A DNA stretch of 64,000 bases from Lingula anatina (Eukaryota > Brachiopoda > Lingulata > Lingulida > Lingulidae): positions 1,285,301 to 1,349,300 of the forward strand of contig NW_019774069.1 in assembly GCF_001039355.2 (NCBI RefSeq), in the 5' to 3' direction. This document shows, one piece after another, positions 13,184-25,657 of the stretch (position 1 is its first letter; each line of letters begins with the position of its first letter). The notes below the pieces were generated by a model, which was given only the letters and a program-made list of their open reading frames with translations, was not told the DNA's origin and ran no database searches. The translations under genes were made by a program, and so were the position numbers.

Positions 13184-14006
13184 ATGGTAAAGAAGTTAAA
13201 GACCAACAAACTTGCAATGCAAGAGGAGGCATTCCGCTGGATTCCGGATAAAATTAAAAGACTAGCTGTGTAGTCCAGACAACGCCCCTCAAGAATCAGA
13301 TCCGGAAACATACTGCTAGTGGTTTAAAAATGTGTTGCAATACACATTTGAAGAAAAAATACAGTTTTCCACCAAATAGAACAATGTTTGGATTGGTGAG
13401 TATGGCGAGTTTTTTGAGGAACGTATTTAGAACAAACACTTTTGTCGAGAGAGACTTCTTGCCATGCAAGAATATGATGTTATCAAAAACCTTCATAGGA
13501 ATGCCTGCAAAAGACCCCAAGTTAGCTCGGAGAAATGAAGGACGAGTGGTGGAGAGCCCTGAAGACACGCGGTAGTGTGTACATATGGGTAATAATCTGG
13601 CATTCAAGAAATGAAAGGACATTTTGACCCATTCTACCAGGTGCAAACTCCATTCCGTACACGAACTCTGCGTGGTAATGGCATTTTTATCATCTTCACC
13701 AACAAAGCATCCATCCTAAGTCATTGCTGTGTGCATTTCGAGAGCCTTTTTTGGTGAGCCGACAACATTACAACACTCAGATCCGGAAACGTACTGCCCA
13801 TGACTTAAACCTGTGCTTCAAATGGTAGAACACCTCTTTAGAAAACATATGACATCAAGCCATGAAAAAAGATCTTGATACATCAAAGGAAAAGGAAAAA
13901 TAAGCAGATTTGGGGTAGAAATAATTTTTCCTTGAAGTTTGACAGCTTGCTGGTGGCTCGACCCGCTGATAGGAAATATACGGCAGCGCAAACACATGCC
14001 CTGATC
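13184..14006 (+). pseudogene. Decayed protein-coding remnant, unknown family
   Basis: Plus-strand translation gives coding-like runs broken by stops and frame changes. A first run starts at the ATG at 13184 and contains MQEEAFRWIPDKIKRLAV. A second frame from about 13287 contains SDPETYC, EYGEFFEERI and FDPFYQVQTPFRTRTLRG, with at least eight stops. A third stretch from about 13785 repeats DPETYC followed by a similar LKPVLQ segment. The DNA motif CAGATCCGGAAAC occurs twice, about 480 bases apart, so the ancestral gene or element had an internal repeat. The same stops occur in block copy 2, so decay preceded the split of the two copies. I cannot name the protein. It could be the remains of a transposon or retrogene. 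Confidence 0.35.
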
Positions 14007-14369
14007 CCCTACCCCTATGTTAGTAAGCGGTATAAATGATCTATTATTCACATCTTGCTATCACTAAAACATTGGTAAAACATGAGAAAGAAAACTGCGC
14101 ATGACCTGATTGTCATCTAAAGATTGTTCCTAGGGTTGTAAATTCTACCCTCATTTCAGGTTGATGGTTGGTTTCTTACAAGTGAGGAAGCCGTAAAATT
14201 CATGAAAGTAACTTATTCCCTCCTGCCCTCGAGTTGTTTCACAATGCAAACGGTTTGATGATACAATAGAAAAGGAGATACTAAATGACCTGTCAGTGGA
14301 GCATATGAATGACCATTGCATCTTCTAAGTTCCGTGCACCACTCTTTTACAATACAATGTACACTTTGA

Positions 14370-14593
14370 GACCATTCCCACAGATATTTAGATCGATCTA
14401 TCCCCCTGGGGAGTCTCACTAGATTGCTGTCAGCTTAACCGGCTTAAATGTCTGTCCCGCCTACTAAAAGCTGTAAGGGGGTAATTAACTTTTGTGCACG
14501 CTAGGCTCCCGGAAGCTGACAGCAAATTAGCGTGAACCCCCAGGGAGTTAGGTCGATCCAGATGGATCGATCTAAATCTGTGGGAACCCAGTC
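14370..14593. mobile_element. 224 bp MITE, same family as 8012-8214
   Basis: It starts GACCATTCCCACAGAT and ends with the near reverse complement ATCTGTGGGAACCCAGTC. The interior has the family phrases GGGGAGTCTCACTAGA, TGTCCCGCCTACT and GTGAACCCCCAGGGAG. It is present at the same place in both block copies, so it inserted before they diverged. The flanking duplication is no longer clear. ORF-like text across it is not coding. Confidence 0.8.
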
Positions 14594-15571
14594 TATATGG
14601 AGTAAATTATGCGTGCAGTGTTTAATAGTGTGACGCATGGAGACCTAGTAGTGTTCCCAGTGCATTTGTATTATATATGATGTAGGGGAATTGCTGTCTG
14701 CTGTTCATTGTGCATCGAGTACAGATAAATGTAATTGAGATACGATGCAAACGTTAAATCTTTCAAATATCTGCGGCGACTAAAAGCTCTGAATATAACT
14801 AAACGATTTGTGGAGGGCATTAGAATTGTAGTTTGACATTCTCTTTTGCAGTTTCCATGTTGTTACTCGCACCTGTCTAGACGCGCAATCCGTGTACAAT
14901 ATAACCAGGCACGCATCCTGTTCCTGTTAATTAGAGCACTTCGCTTAATTATCGCCGGGGAACAAAATGCATTGAATTCCCCACAGGTTATTTGATAACA
15001 CTACTTTGCAAAGATCAAGGCACTGGGTGCGCTAGATCGATGAAAAAGGGTTGTTGATTTTTTCGACTGACACTGAAAGAATATGTTGAATATGTTTTTG
15101 CATTGTTGCCCGTACAAAGCGGTGCATTGAACTACTTGTTTCACACTATAGCCCTATGCTGAATTTCGGGGATTTGCACTGCATCATAAGTTAAATGGCC
15201 GAGGCAGGGAGAACAGAATTAGTTATTTCATTTTTTGGCATTATTCAGACATGCATAACGAAAGCCATTGTGTTTGCTCGTTTCAAGAGGGTTACATAAA
15301 TAAAAAACTACTAATATCAGTAAACTGATTGTTGAATTTTATGACAGTTATTCACAAAAGTCGTGTTGCTTTTTTAATTTAATTTTTTTAACTAGAAAAT
15401 TGTAATTGGGATGGTAGTCTAAGAGGAAATGAGTGAGAAAAGCGCTCTTTCATTTTACCATACTTACTGCTGTGTTTGGGTTTAAAAAAAAGATAAATGG
15501 TATTCAGATCTCAATTTGCAAAGCAGGTCACACAAAAAGATAAAAATCTATCAAAGTTCAAGTTTTCCAGA

Positions 15572-15573
<2 letters not shown>

Positions 15574-15624
<51 letters not shown>
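15574..15624. repeat. (CT)n microsatellite
   Basis: About 25 CT units. The matching tract in block copy 2 is shorter (28071-28106). Confidence 0.95.
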
Positions 15625-15627
<3 letters not shown>

Positions 15628-18504
15628 TCAAGCGATCGGACCAATACGATCAACGATGTTAGACTTATTAAGGGCAGCATTCAGGCAGCCAACGTTGGTC
15701 GTACTGAAATAGAGCGTAATTACAAGCACAACCATCCTTTGAAACGCCTCTGCAGCTGAGACGGCAAGCTAGAGACATTTGTACAAGAGCCAAGTATAGT
15801 ATCATAAAGTACAAGATCGTCAGTTTGAAATGGAATTGACTTTGACTCGTAGCCCGTTAGAATATTCTTGAGCATCTCTTTGAGACAAACAAAGAGCATT
15901 TGCTAATCTAAAAGCTATGTCTGCACCTGCAGGTGGGCATATTGAGGTGGAACAGTCACTGTAGGCCTCATCATAATTAATTATTCTGCGCTTGTGGAAA
16001 GCTTAGTTCCATTTCAGATGCCTCGTTCTAATTGATTTATTCCGTCTGTTTTTATATAAATTGACCAGTTTCTTTATGTGGAAGCATATGGGTATTAAGA
16101 GAAGGGACGCATATATCAAAGACAACGTAATATTGTTTAGAAATAATTTGTAATAACGTTTGGACCTCACCAACAATACAACATAACAAGGACTACATTG
16201 CTTATTGTGGTTCTCAATCTATTTATGTAATTGACACAAGTTTCAGTAAGGTATAAAATATTGTACTTCAAATTATCACGCAGCTCTGGTGTATTATCTA
16301 CTGAAATTACTGACGTTTTAACAGCTGCAACTTGATTTTGGTGACAGATGATCCTCTCAACCTAATACTAGTAATAATGCCATTTATATGTTTAAATCAT
16401 TTAGAATTAAAATGCAGATCATACATTGAAGAATGTCATTGTCTTGGTAATGTAGATTCCAAAATGTTTTGATTATCATTGTTACCGACCACGGCGTTAT
16501 GGTATGCAACTGAAGGGTCATCTTGCGGGAAAGAGACATGTCGGTCAATCCATATGTTCTTCGGTTCTTTACGTCCTAACCACAATCAATAAAAGACTGA
16601 TAGGGGTTTTTATGTACGTTTTACTTTAAGATAACACGAACCAGACATGTGGATATAGCTAAAATGTAGGTTATTTAGAGCACAGTCCATTGCAGCGGCA
16701 CCTGCGCGAGACCGAAGCAATTTTATTAGCCATTGTCTGCTGCAGCGAGAGTGTGCTTGGTTTGTATCAGGATAAGTATGTTAATCGTTTTTTTATTCCT
16801 TGGCATTATATGTAAACGTGCTTTCGGAGAAACTGTATTAGTACAATGAGCACACAAACGGTCTTTCCGCATTTAGGTCTTTCAGTTGGTGACACAGACG
16901 TATAACAAATTAGACGTCTACTCAATCTTATCAACTGATAAGAATAAAACGAGTTTAATCAACTGTAATGCGACGGTTAAAAGTACTAAATACGGGATGT
17001 TACCCCAAAATGAATTTTCCTAGGGCAAAAAATTGTTTTCCTACTGTCCCTGTCCCTGCAGTTGATTTTGATGTTTTATTCCATTATTATTTTACGGACT
17101 TAGTTCAAATGATTGGCCAGGCTCTAAAAACACCGTGCCTTCCTGTACATTTCAGAAGGAACTATCGTCGTCAGGTACTTTCATTTTAGGAGTTTCATAG
17201 TTTCTAAGGTCTGAATTGGGAAAGATAATTAGTTTTGAGGATATATGGATTTAGAAAATGTTACATTGGGAAAATTTTAAACGCATAGAGTATGCCTTTA
17301 ATTGCTTGCAGTACACTCAAATGCAGAGGAAACGAATTTGTTTAGAGGAAATACTCAATGAATACTGATTGTACTGGTGTTGTCAAATCCTCTTTCTTTG
17401 AGTCAAACTCCCATGTATGACTTTGGAATTTTTTCAAATGTTATTTAAATTTTATGATGCAATACATCTAAAGTAAAAGGAAGTTATTATTGGTCTAAAA
17501 CAGTAGCAACGTCTTTCTTGTTATAAAACAGCTAGGCGCACTATCTGCTACTCTTTATTAAAAGGGGAAATAATTCTGGTCTAAAATTACGCTATAAATG
17601 TTACCTTGCAACAAAAATATATTCCTACTTAAGTCTCTAGAGTAAACTTAAATGTCAGATTGAAGACTATGACATGCTGTTCCTATACAAGACAAGATCT
17701 GATCAAGAATCTTTACCCTTATGTAGGCCAAAAACAACAGGGGAGATAAAAAGGAAAAAAGGGAAAAAATATTCTCTGGCAGAAGGCCTGCAACTGTCGC
17801 ATGTGCTATTTTTGCAGACACTTTGCCTTCGAATTCGTCACAAAATCTACCTTTATGTTATCTTCTACCACACATAAAGAAGAACTCCCTTCAGTGACCC
17901 TGCGGGATAAGAGAACCTACCACACGAGTTTCTGGCAGCTTCTCCCTATAGAACTAGAGACCCACATTCCACTTGCGAGTGAAATTGACAGCTATTCTGG
18001 GAGAGCTGAAATTACATATGTGGGAGTCAGTCTCCGACAGAAACTGTAAGGTACTTTTCCACTCTTCTGTCTTTTCACTAGCGAGGAGGAACTTTGACAT
18101 TTTCTCCCTCGCGTCACCAATAGTCCATAAGGTTTGGACGGAAAATACGTTTAAAAATGAACATGCTATTCCATTTTTGCGAATGTAGAATATTGGGATT
18201 GTTATAAACCCCAAATGTCCCGAAGTAATAATTTTTGAGTCTGCTAACTTCATTTTCCAAGCCATTATGCCATGATTTGAACACTTAGACTGGAACTTTT
18301 TCCTATCAACGCCCTGAGTTGACCAGCAAATAGGAGCAGTCTAAATACTGAGTTGGATCAAAAACTGACGTGTGACTTCACTGGTACCAGCTTACCTACG
18401 GCTATCGTTTCTTCCAGATTCAAATGTGCCGATAATACAAGCACAATTTTTTTTCATCCTAAAAAATCAATAAATCAATTAAAATGTTTTTTTATTAGCC
18501 TTAA

Positions 18505-18505
18505 N
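18505..18505. other. Single N at junction of duplicated blocks
   Basis: One undetermined base lies exactly where block copy 1 ends (TTAGCCTTA) and block copy 2 begins (TATATCTTTCTACTG). It is most likely a scaffold join rather than a real base ambiguity. Confidence 0.8.
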
Positions 18506-20239
18506 TATATCTTTCTACTGAATTTCTTATAAACCTTTTACGATAGTCTTGTACATTAACATACTTAGAAAAACCAAATGGTTTTATATATTGATTATTT
18601 GTTTATGCTTATTTAATTTTCTCTCTTTCTCCAAATGTTTTTAGCACTATCAATAATTGTACCACATAAAAGTTGTCACATTATCAGTAAAATGATAACG
18701 CTGTCGCATAAAAAACGCATCGGAGTTAATTGGCTAACTCGAGCTGATGACGTAAAAGCAGCGCATTGGGGGTGAAAACAGTTATTTATCGCTAGATCTC
18801 CCTGATTGCATTCAGCGAGAGGCGCCACGGAGTTGGATCGATCCATGTAGACTGCTATATTCATTGGAAAGAACCCTTGGATACGGATAAAAGTCGGAAA
18901 CCGATCATTTTCTCACACTTATTAACAAAGCAGCGAAATCGTTGGTTGCCCTATTTACAGAAGTGTGCTCTTAAGTTTGACTAAGACATTATTGGCGCGC
19001 TTTTTTCTCCCTTTTTCCCTTTCTTTCTTTCTTTTGAGAAAAAGTATGCAGTCGGCAAACAATTTGTTCTGTTTAATTTCCAGGATGTCACATTTTGTAA
19101 ACAACTTAAAGAAATTACAGTTTTGACGTCAATCTTTTGCAATCTTACTCCTACTGGAAGCGCTCTTAGTGTGTTAAAAGATTTATTAAGGGGGTTACGT
19201 GAGACAACGGATGCTAAAAGGATGGTGTTTTTCTTTCTACATCATTGAATTGTAACAATATTCGCAACAAACACTCACCAAATCAGACGCGCTGGCAACA
19301 CTGCATTTGGCATAGGTATGGGATAATCCGCATCACCCTGCTGAGACTCACGTCTTAGATTCACTGCACAAAATGTTATGATATCAAAATATATTTAAGC
19401 CTCTATGAAAAAAACAATGTAGTGACTCCGCAAACTCAATACTTGTATTATTTTCTGACATGGATAATACACTATATATATATATATCTGGGATTGCGTA
19501 ATGATAATATTTCCTGGAAAACGGTCGACCCTTCTGAGTATGTTTATGTAAATTAGCATCAGTTACTTTCGTAACAGCAACAGATGACGTTTACTAAATA
19601 AATTGGGATGCTCGTATTGATCTGGTTTACCCGTTAGAAAATGCTCTTGAAAACAGTTGACACTTGTTAAATATTGCTGGCAGTAGGTCAGAGTGTTTCT
19701 TTTGTCCCCACTCCTAGAGAAATTTCATTTTAATGTTTCTGTCAATAAAATTAATTCATTCGCCAAATCTGTCCATCAGAAGATGTCACTGAAATTGCAG
19801 GACTGATTAAAGAGGAAAAAGTTAAGGCACAAAAAACCGCCAAATTCATTTACTTTCTACTTTTCGAAATATCCGCTGTCAATCTGTCAATTACATGTAA
19901 TCGTTCTATCTTCACTTTAAAATCGTGAACTGAAAACTTCGGTGCAGCCTTAAAGATAGAACAAGAAATAGTGAGTGTAAAAAGTACTACTCGTATATGA
20001 TTATTTTCAGATGAGAGCCAGATTTATATTAAAAAGTAGTGCTAGAGTTTTTTTAAAAAATTAGCAAAAACTAACGATTTCAGAAATCAGTTGAAAACAT
20101 GGTATTTAATTACTGATAGAAAAATAATATTTCCGTGTCCTCTTACAATCTGCAAATTGCACGTAGGGCATTCTGTGTATAATATTCTAAATAGTTAAGT
20201 ACTATGTGCAGATATGATATTCTTTTACCATCATCGTCG

Positions 20240-20893
20240 GCTGTCACTCATTAAGAGTATGACGACGGCAACTTTTCTCGTGGGAGACGATCCCAATGTG
20301 GGCAGCACAGGATCTTCCATGGCAGCTAAATGTGTAGCGTTCGCTTGCTGTGCGCCTGTCGTACGGAACACGTGAGGAAATTATTATTTTTTACTGCGCT
20401 TGGGTGACTACGGTGCGTGCGATGCACGTGGTTAAGGCGCTCGATACACGTACTTATTTCTTGCTCACTACGTGCTCGCTCCGCACTTTCGTGCGCCCAC
20501 CGTGTGGACCTCACGGGCTTCATGCATGTTGAGCGAGTAGTAGTCACTCCATGCGCGGTCCCAAAAAGCATCTCAACATACACGAAAGACTCGCGTGCAA
20601 AGGACGAGCAACAATCGTAGGAAGTCAGCAAGACTGCCCTACGTCCACTTGCGTTGCCCGTACTCCTTGTACGCATAACGTACGCAGTGCACGATGCTTG
20701 TACTTTGCATGCACGGGGCGCGCGGGACACGTGCGAAAGCCCGTCAGGCACAGAGGTACTTCTGACGTGCGGAGATTGTGCTTCTCACGTACTTTCCACG
20801 CACTTTCTTCTTGCACACTCACTGCAATCACCAATTACTTGATTCCTTCCCTGTGTTCTAGCTACGGCCCAGCCAGACGAGAGGAACCTAAAA
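20240..20893. other. CpG- and ACGT-rich segment (copy 2 version)
   Basis: Equivalent of 9150-9680, with an even CG-richer middle (20451-20670) that has no match in copy 1. A 141-codon minus-strand frame (20326-20751) spans it. That frame is low in recognisable structure and crosses the haplotype-divergent part, so I do not call it a gene. Confidence 0.4.
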
Positions 20894-22587
20894 CAAGGCA
20901 GCAAAGCTGTCAAATGTACAGACAAAGAACAGAAAATAAAGATGCAAATAAGTGAAAAATCAAATTTTCACAAAAAACTGTTAAATTGCCAGAAAAAATT
21001 ACCAAACAGACTGCGTTGCCTATTGAAGCTGTATGTTAGACCCAAGTTTCTTTCCTGTAAGTTTGAGAACAGTAAGTGACATGATTTCCCTTAAATGGTC
21101 ATCATAGGAGCAGTGCCCAAAATAGGGGTTTCTTCAAATTTTGATGCAACATTACATAATGTTTAACAGCATAATGACAATCAAATGTTATTAATAAAAT
21201 ATTAGTAACATGGACATTCAGAAAATGTGACAAGCAAAAGTCTTCAAGATCATGGAACTTTAAAGTCACACCTTGAAAATGCCAATATGTGAAAAATTAA
21301 ATTTTCACAAAAAACTGTTTAACTGCAAAAATAAATAAATAAATAAATAAAAATACCAAACAGACTGCATTGCCTACTGAAGCTGTATTTTAGTCCCATG
21401 TTTCTTTCCTGTAAGTTTGAGAACAGTAAGTGACATGATTTTCCTTAAATGGTCATCATGGAAGCAGTGCCCAAAATAGGGGTTTCTTCAAATTTTGATG
21501 CAATATTACATAATGTTTAACAGCTTAATGACCATCAATTTTTAATTATAAAATATTTGTATCACAGATATTCAGAAAATGTGACTAGCAAAGGTCTTCA
21601 GGCCCATGGAACTTCAAAGTCACGCCTTGAAAATGCCAAAATGTAAACAAGACAGCACTGTTCTGAAATGGGTTTATTTCCATTTTTAACACTTTTTTAA
21701 CATAAAACAAAATAAACATTTTACTGCCATTTTTATATGACCAACTAAGAAAATTGATGAGATGGGAAAAGTATCAATAGAACAGTGTTAAATGTCCAAT
21801 TTCCTCCATTCTGAGATTCTGAACATAGTGGATGATTGAATCTGACAAACTGCAATGATATGAGTTTATTTCCATTTTTGACACTTTATTACACAATACA
21901 TGATAACAAGTTTACCATGTTTTTTACATAATCAACTAACAATGTTGTAAAGATGCAGGAAATATCAAACAAACACTTTTAGGCATCTTATTAGTTAAAT
22001 AATGAGACTGTTAACATGCCTAATAATTGAATCTGAGGAAATGTGAAAAACAGTATAACTTCTAAAATAATGGCCCGATTATGATGATTTTCGAACTCAA
22101 CCTGCGTTTTAGTAAGATTGACCACTCCTGTGAGTATAATTACAATTGGCCAATCCGTTTTTCTTATATTGTGTTATCAGTGTTGTATTTATATTGAAAA
22201 TAGTGAAAAAACAGCATAAATTCCCTAAAAGTGACCCGATCATGCTGATTTTCGACATAGACCTGCGTATTATGAATATTCATCAGTTCTGTAAGTTTCA
22301 AGTCAAAAGGTAAAATGGTTTTCCACTTATCGTGTTATCGGTGCTGCATATATGCTGAAAAAAGTGAAAAAACAGCATAAATTCCCTAAAAGTGACCCGA
22401 TCATGCTGATTTTCGAACTTGACCTGCGTATTATGAATATTCATCAGTTCTGCAAGTTTCAAGTCAAAAAGTAAAATGTTTTTCCACTTATCGTGTTATC
22501 GGTAAAAGTGCACGACGACGACGGCGACGACGGCGACGACAGACGCAGATGATGGCTATATGTACAGACACATCTGTGTCTGTACAT
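20894..22587. mobile_element. Pearl/Helitron-like non-autonomous tandem-repeat element
   Basis: A 1.7 kb insertion, absent from block copy 1, where the site reads CCTAAAAACGTACG near 9663-9676. In order it contains two ~340 bp direct repeats (20952-21288, 21289-21645), two weaker ~190 bp repeats (about 21650-22035), and three ~160 bp repeats (22043, 22203 and 22364 onward). Then come a GACGAC/GGC microsatellite-like tract (about 22510-22545) and a terminal hairpin ATGTACAGACA-6 bases-TGTCTGTACAT (22560-22587). ATGTACAGACA also occurs near the left end (20914-20924). Core ~160 bp repeats, then an ACG-type microsatellite, then a short hairpin is the known layout of bivalve pearl elements and related Helitron-like (HINE) elements. 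Class assignment is inference. There is no replicase gene. Confidence 0.65.
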
Positions 22588-23058
22588 AAAAACGTACGTC
22601 CCGAAAATCGTGAGTGGAGTTAGGACCCAGGCTTCAGATGTTTATATTTCAAGGGCACATTTGGGATTAAGAAAGTTCAGATATTCAGCTACACGGTTAA
22701 CATATTATTTAAAGCGTTCTGCATGAAAAAAAAAAATAAAACAAACAAACAAAATGCCAGGGTAAACAATTAACTCAAAATACTCTGGTCTTGGAAGTAC
22801 AACTCTTTGTAAAAGCCCATTCTTTTCGTGTCACTTTCTCCCGATGTACATTTAAATGGGTCGAATCTGTGCATGGGTCGAAGCCTGGGTCCCAACCCAA
22901 CATACTGGCTTCTACGTCTGGTATACGGCCAAAAAATTTGGGGAAACGTGGGATTTCGTGCGTGAGGAGCACGTCCATCGTGCAACTTTTGGAGGTCACA
23001 GACGTGTCACTTTCACAGGTTTCAGCACTTGGTACCAATTTCTTCGCACAGACAGAGT

Positions 23059-23059
<1 letters not shown>

Positions 23060-23101
<42 letters not shown>
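23060..23101. repeat. Poly-T run of 42
   Basis: The matching position in block copy 1 (near 10111) has about 10 T. This is either a real length difference or a sequencing artefact. Several open frames of repeated Phe/Lys here are meaningless. Confidence 0.9.
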
Positions 23102-23102
<1 letters not shown>

Positions 23103-24651
23103 TAGATTCTTTGTCCACACATATATTTATATTATCTTGTCTTACTTACCTTTCTTCGCATTTATCCCAATGAATAGCTACCCTTCTGTTGATCGTGTAC
23201 GTATTATGTGATCCCAGGACTTTAAAAGTATAGACTTACGCTACGTGAGTCTTAGGTTAAATGTGATAAAATTTGAAAACGATGTCTAGTGCAATGGAAT
23301 CTTATTGATTAAGCGTTGCTCAGAGATTTAGAACGAGGTGTGCTCTGAAGTAATGTTTCCCGTGTAACTTAACGACCACATAAGAAAATAAATAGCGCTT
23401 TTTCATTTATGTTAGCAGTTTGATTTAAATGTTGCTTTAGCACCAAATTTTAAAAAATATCATTGGTAGCCCATACATGGAAATTTATTTTCACATACAA
23501 TTCATAAAAATGTTTAAGTAGTATTTGGTACCAAATAAATAGATTAATGCAGCCAGATTTATATTTGAGCAGTGTTTTAAGAGACGATTTATATTTTTTT
23601 ATTTGATATAATAAAAAGTTAACCGGAAAAGACTGGTCTCAAATACCAATTCCTTGAAAGATATTATGCCAATTATTATTCTTTTTTATTTACAGAATAA
23701 CATTTCATCTAATCATCAGTGCCGAGCTTTAGGTCGCCTCTCCTTCTAAGCGTATTCAATTTTTGACAGAATTGTTTTCCATTTTATGTATTCCTATAAA
23801 CTCTTGTCTCCAAAGCTGATGTTTTAGATACGACAGACATCAATAAGCATTGTTGAACATAGGGAGATGGCTGCAGTCATAACTCATTCTTGAAAATGAT
23901 ATTTTGCCACTTTCAGTTAAAATTCGCTGTAATGGAATTTTGTATTTCTATCACACTTTCGACTTTGAGCTTGACGGTTGATATATGCTTGCAAGGCACG
24001 GCATGCTCAGCTTGACAGAAGGTGAACTTTTCCACATATCGGGTATATCCCAACCATGAACTCTGATATGTTATCTTTTTGTGCTGTTATTTCATTACCA
24101 GAAGATTAGCGGTTTATTCTGAAAAGAGTTACGGGTACGTGTCATTTAAAGGCCTTGTATTGGGCCTCGCCAAGAAAATAATTGATTGCAAAAAACGTAA
24201 AATGTAGGTTAGAAGATTAGTTCCAAACCCTCCCTATTCCACTGATGTCTAGGAAGGCACGGGGGACTCGGGTTTGCCTGATCTTGGTATCCTGTGGTAA
24301 GTTTCTGCTGGTGTCAAAATTGAATTTGCATATTATTAGTTTTAAATATATCTATCATTTGTAAATCTTTGCAAAGTTACCAAAACCACATTTGTGAAAT
24401 TCTGAAAATTAAAGGAAGAGGTGTTGAATCTCGCCGGCGTCAGAATGCCTTTTGGTGGCTATAGCGTCCTTATTTTTTATGTCATACACATGGTGTCACC
24501 ATACACTATCAGAGATAACAAGGTAAATAGAAAATTGATAGGGTTATTCAAGATTACAGGAGTGAGTAATATTGACAAAAAAGACATGTCGTGCTGTGTC
24601 ATGGTAACAGTATAAAATGGAAACTTTTACTTATTTTCATCAAAAATACGT

Positions 24652-24653
<2 letters not shown>

Positions 24654-24694
<41 letters not shown>

Positions 24695-24721
24695 NNNNNN
24701 NNNNNNNNNNNNNNNNNNNGT

Positions 24722-24758
<37 letters not shown>
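24654..24758. other. Poly-T tract with 25 bp gap
   Basis: T run, then 25 N (24695-24719), then GTAG and a second T run. The bases before the first T run are also GTAG, so both sides are probably the same locus failing to merge across a homopolymer. Block copy 1 has the uninterrupted T-rich sequence near 12300-12325. Confidence 0.85.
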
Positions 24759-24759
<1 letters not shown>

Positions 24760-25657
24760 TGAAATAATAATTTTTCACATATTGAGATTTTCAATTGTGA
24801 ATTTGAACTCTCAGGGGGAGCCATATTCTAATTACACATTTTTGCCGTCCGTGTTACTTGCTGTGCGTAATTAGCTGTTCTGCATTGTGTAATATTGCAT
24901 CAAAGTTGACTATATAACTTATTTTTGCATCACTGTTTCCCGCTTTTTGTCTGTGCATTTGACAGTTTACAAGCTCTCATATTAACGGTAGACAAAAGCT
25001 TAATCATTTGCTGTACAGACATCTCTGTGCTCTCTCTCCAGTCTCTGTCTGTCCATGTTCCTTTCGTCCTTGCTGGAGCCCATTGGTTCATCTCCCACCT
25101 CTCGTTTTCCGATTGCCATTGAGCTATCAAATGATGGAAAGAAACTTGAGAGGGTACCCAAGCTTCTCAGTGATCACCCATTTAAGCCACTATGTCTTGC
25201 TGCAGCTAAGACAGGCTTAGGTCGATAAATGCAGCATACAATCCCGTTTTCTGTCCTGTGCACTAGTATTGGATCTACCTCAATAGGCCAATCATACAAT
25301 CATTGTATCATTGTTTGCTTTAAAATCAAATTGGGTTTTTAGATATTATTATTAATTCCTATGCAAAGACTGGTACATGCATGTGTAAGAATAATTAGGA
25401 CAGTATCTTCCCTGCGATTAATAGCGTGATCCCTCAAGTATACATGTAATTACAGGAATTTGCCTTAGCCCTTTTGCTCTTGAAGAGCAAGATAATTGTA
25501 GCATCGTTTAGGGGCAGTTCCTTTCGTTAACCTTAATTAACTACAGCCGCTAAATCATCAACAACTGGGACCTTGAGGCACGTAAGTATCATGACAGCAC
25601 ACATTGTCATATCAGCTGAAACTAACAACCAAGCCAGCACCCACAAGGAAGGGTCCT

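Larger units (their letters stand above)
7385..18504. repeat. Large duplicated block, copy 1
   Basis: About 11.1 kb that is repeated almost base for base at 18506-31449, in direct orientation. Differences are mainly insertions and deletions. Found only in this copy are a 203 bp element at 8012-8214, a C-rich stretch near 10735-10770, and about 630 bp of degenerate repeat at 11593-12223. No intact gene is recognisable in it. The block ends directly at a single N (18505), which suggests an assembly join between two haplotypes rather than a true tandem duplication. Confidence 0.9.

Noticed and set aside
13296-13646. 116-codon minus-strand frame in both block copies
   Set aside because: It is preserved only because the copies are nearly identical. 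The plus strand gives the more coding-like broken translation, so this is its shadow.
17674-18265. Overlapping 60-103 codon frames on both strands, repeated in copy 2 near 30618-31210
   Set aside because: Three phases on two strands are open over the same bases, with no domain. Agreement between copies reflects near identity, not selection.
20326-20751. 141-codon minus-strand frame
   Set aside because: It spans a CG-rich segment where stops are rare by composition. Most of it is absent from the other block copy, and no domain is visible.
23029-23211. Frames with long Phe or Lys runs (also 24617-24874)
   Set aside because: They are translations of poly-T tracts and an assembly gap.
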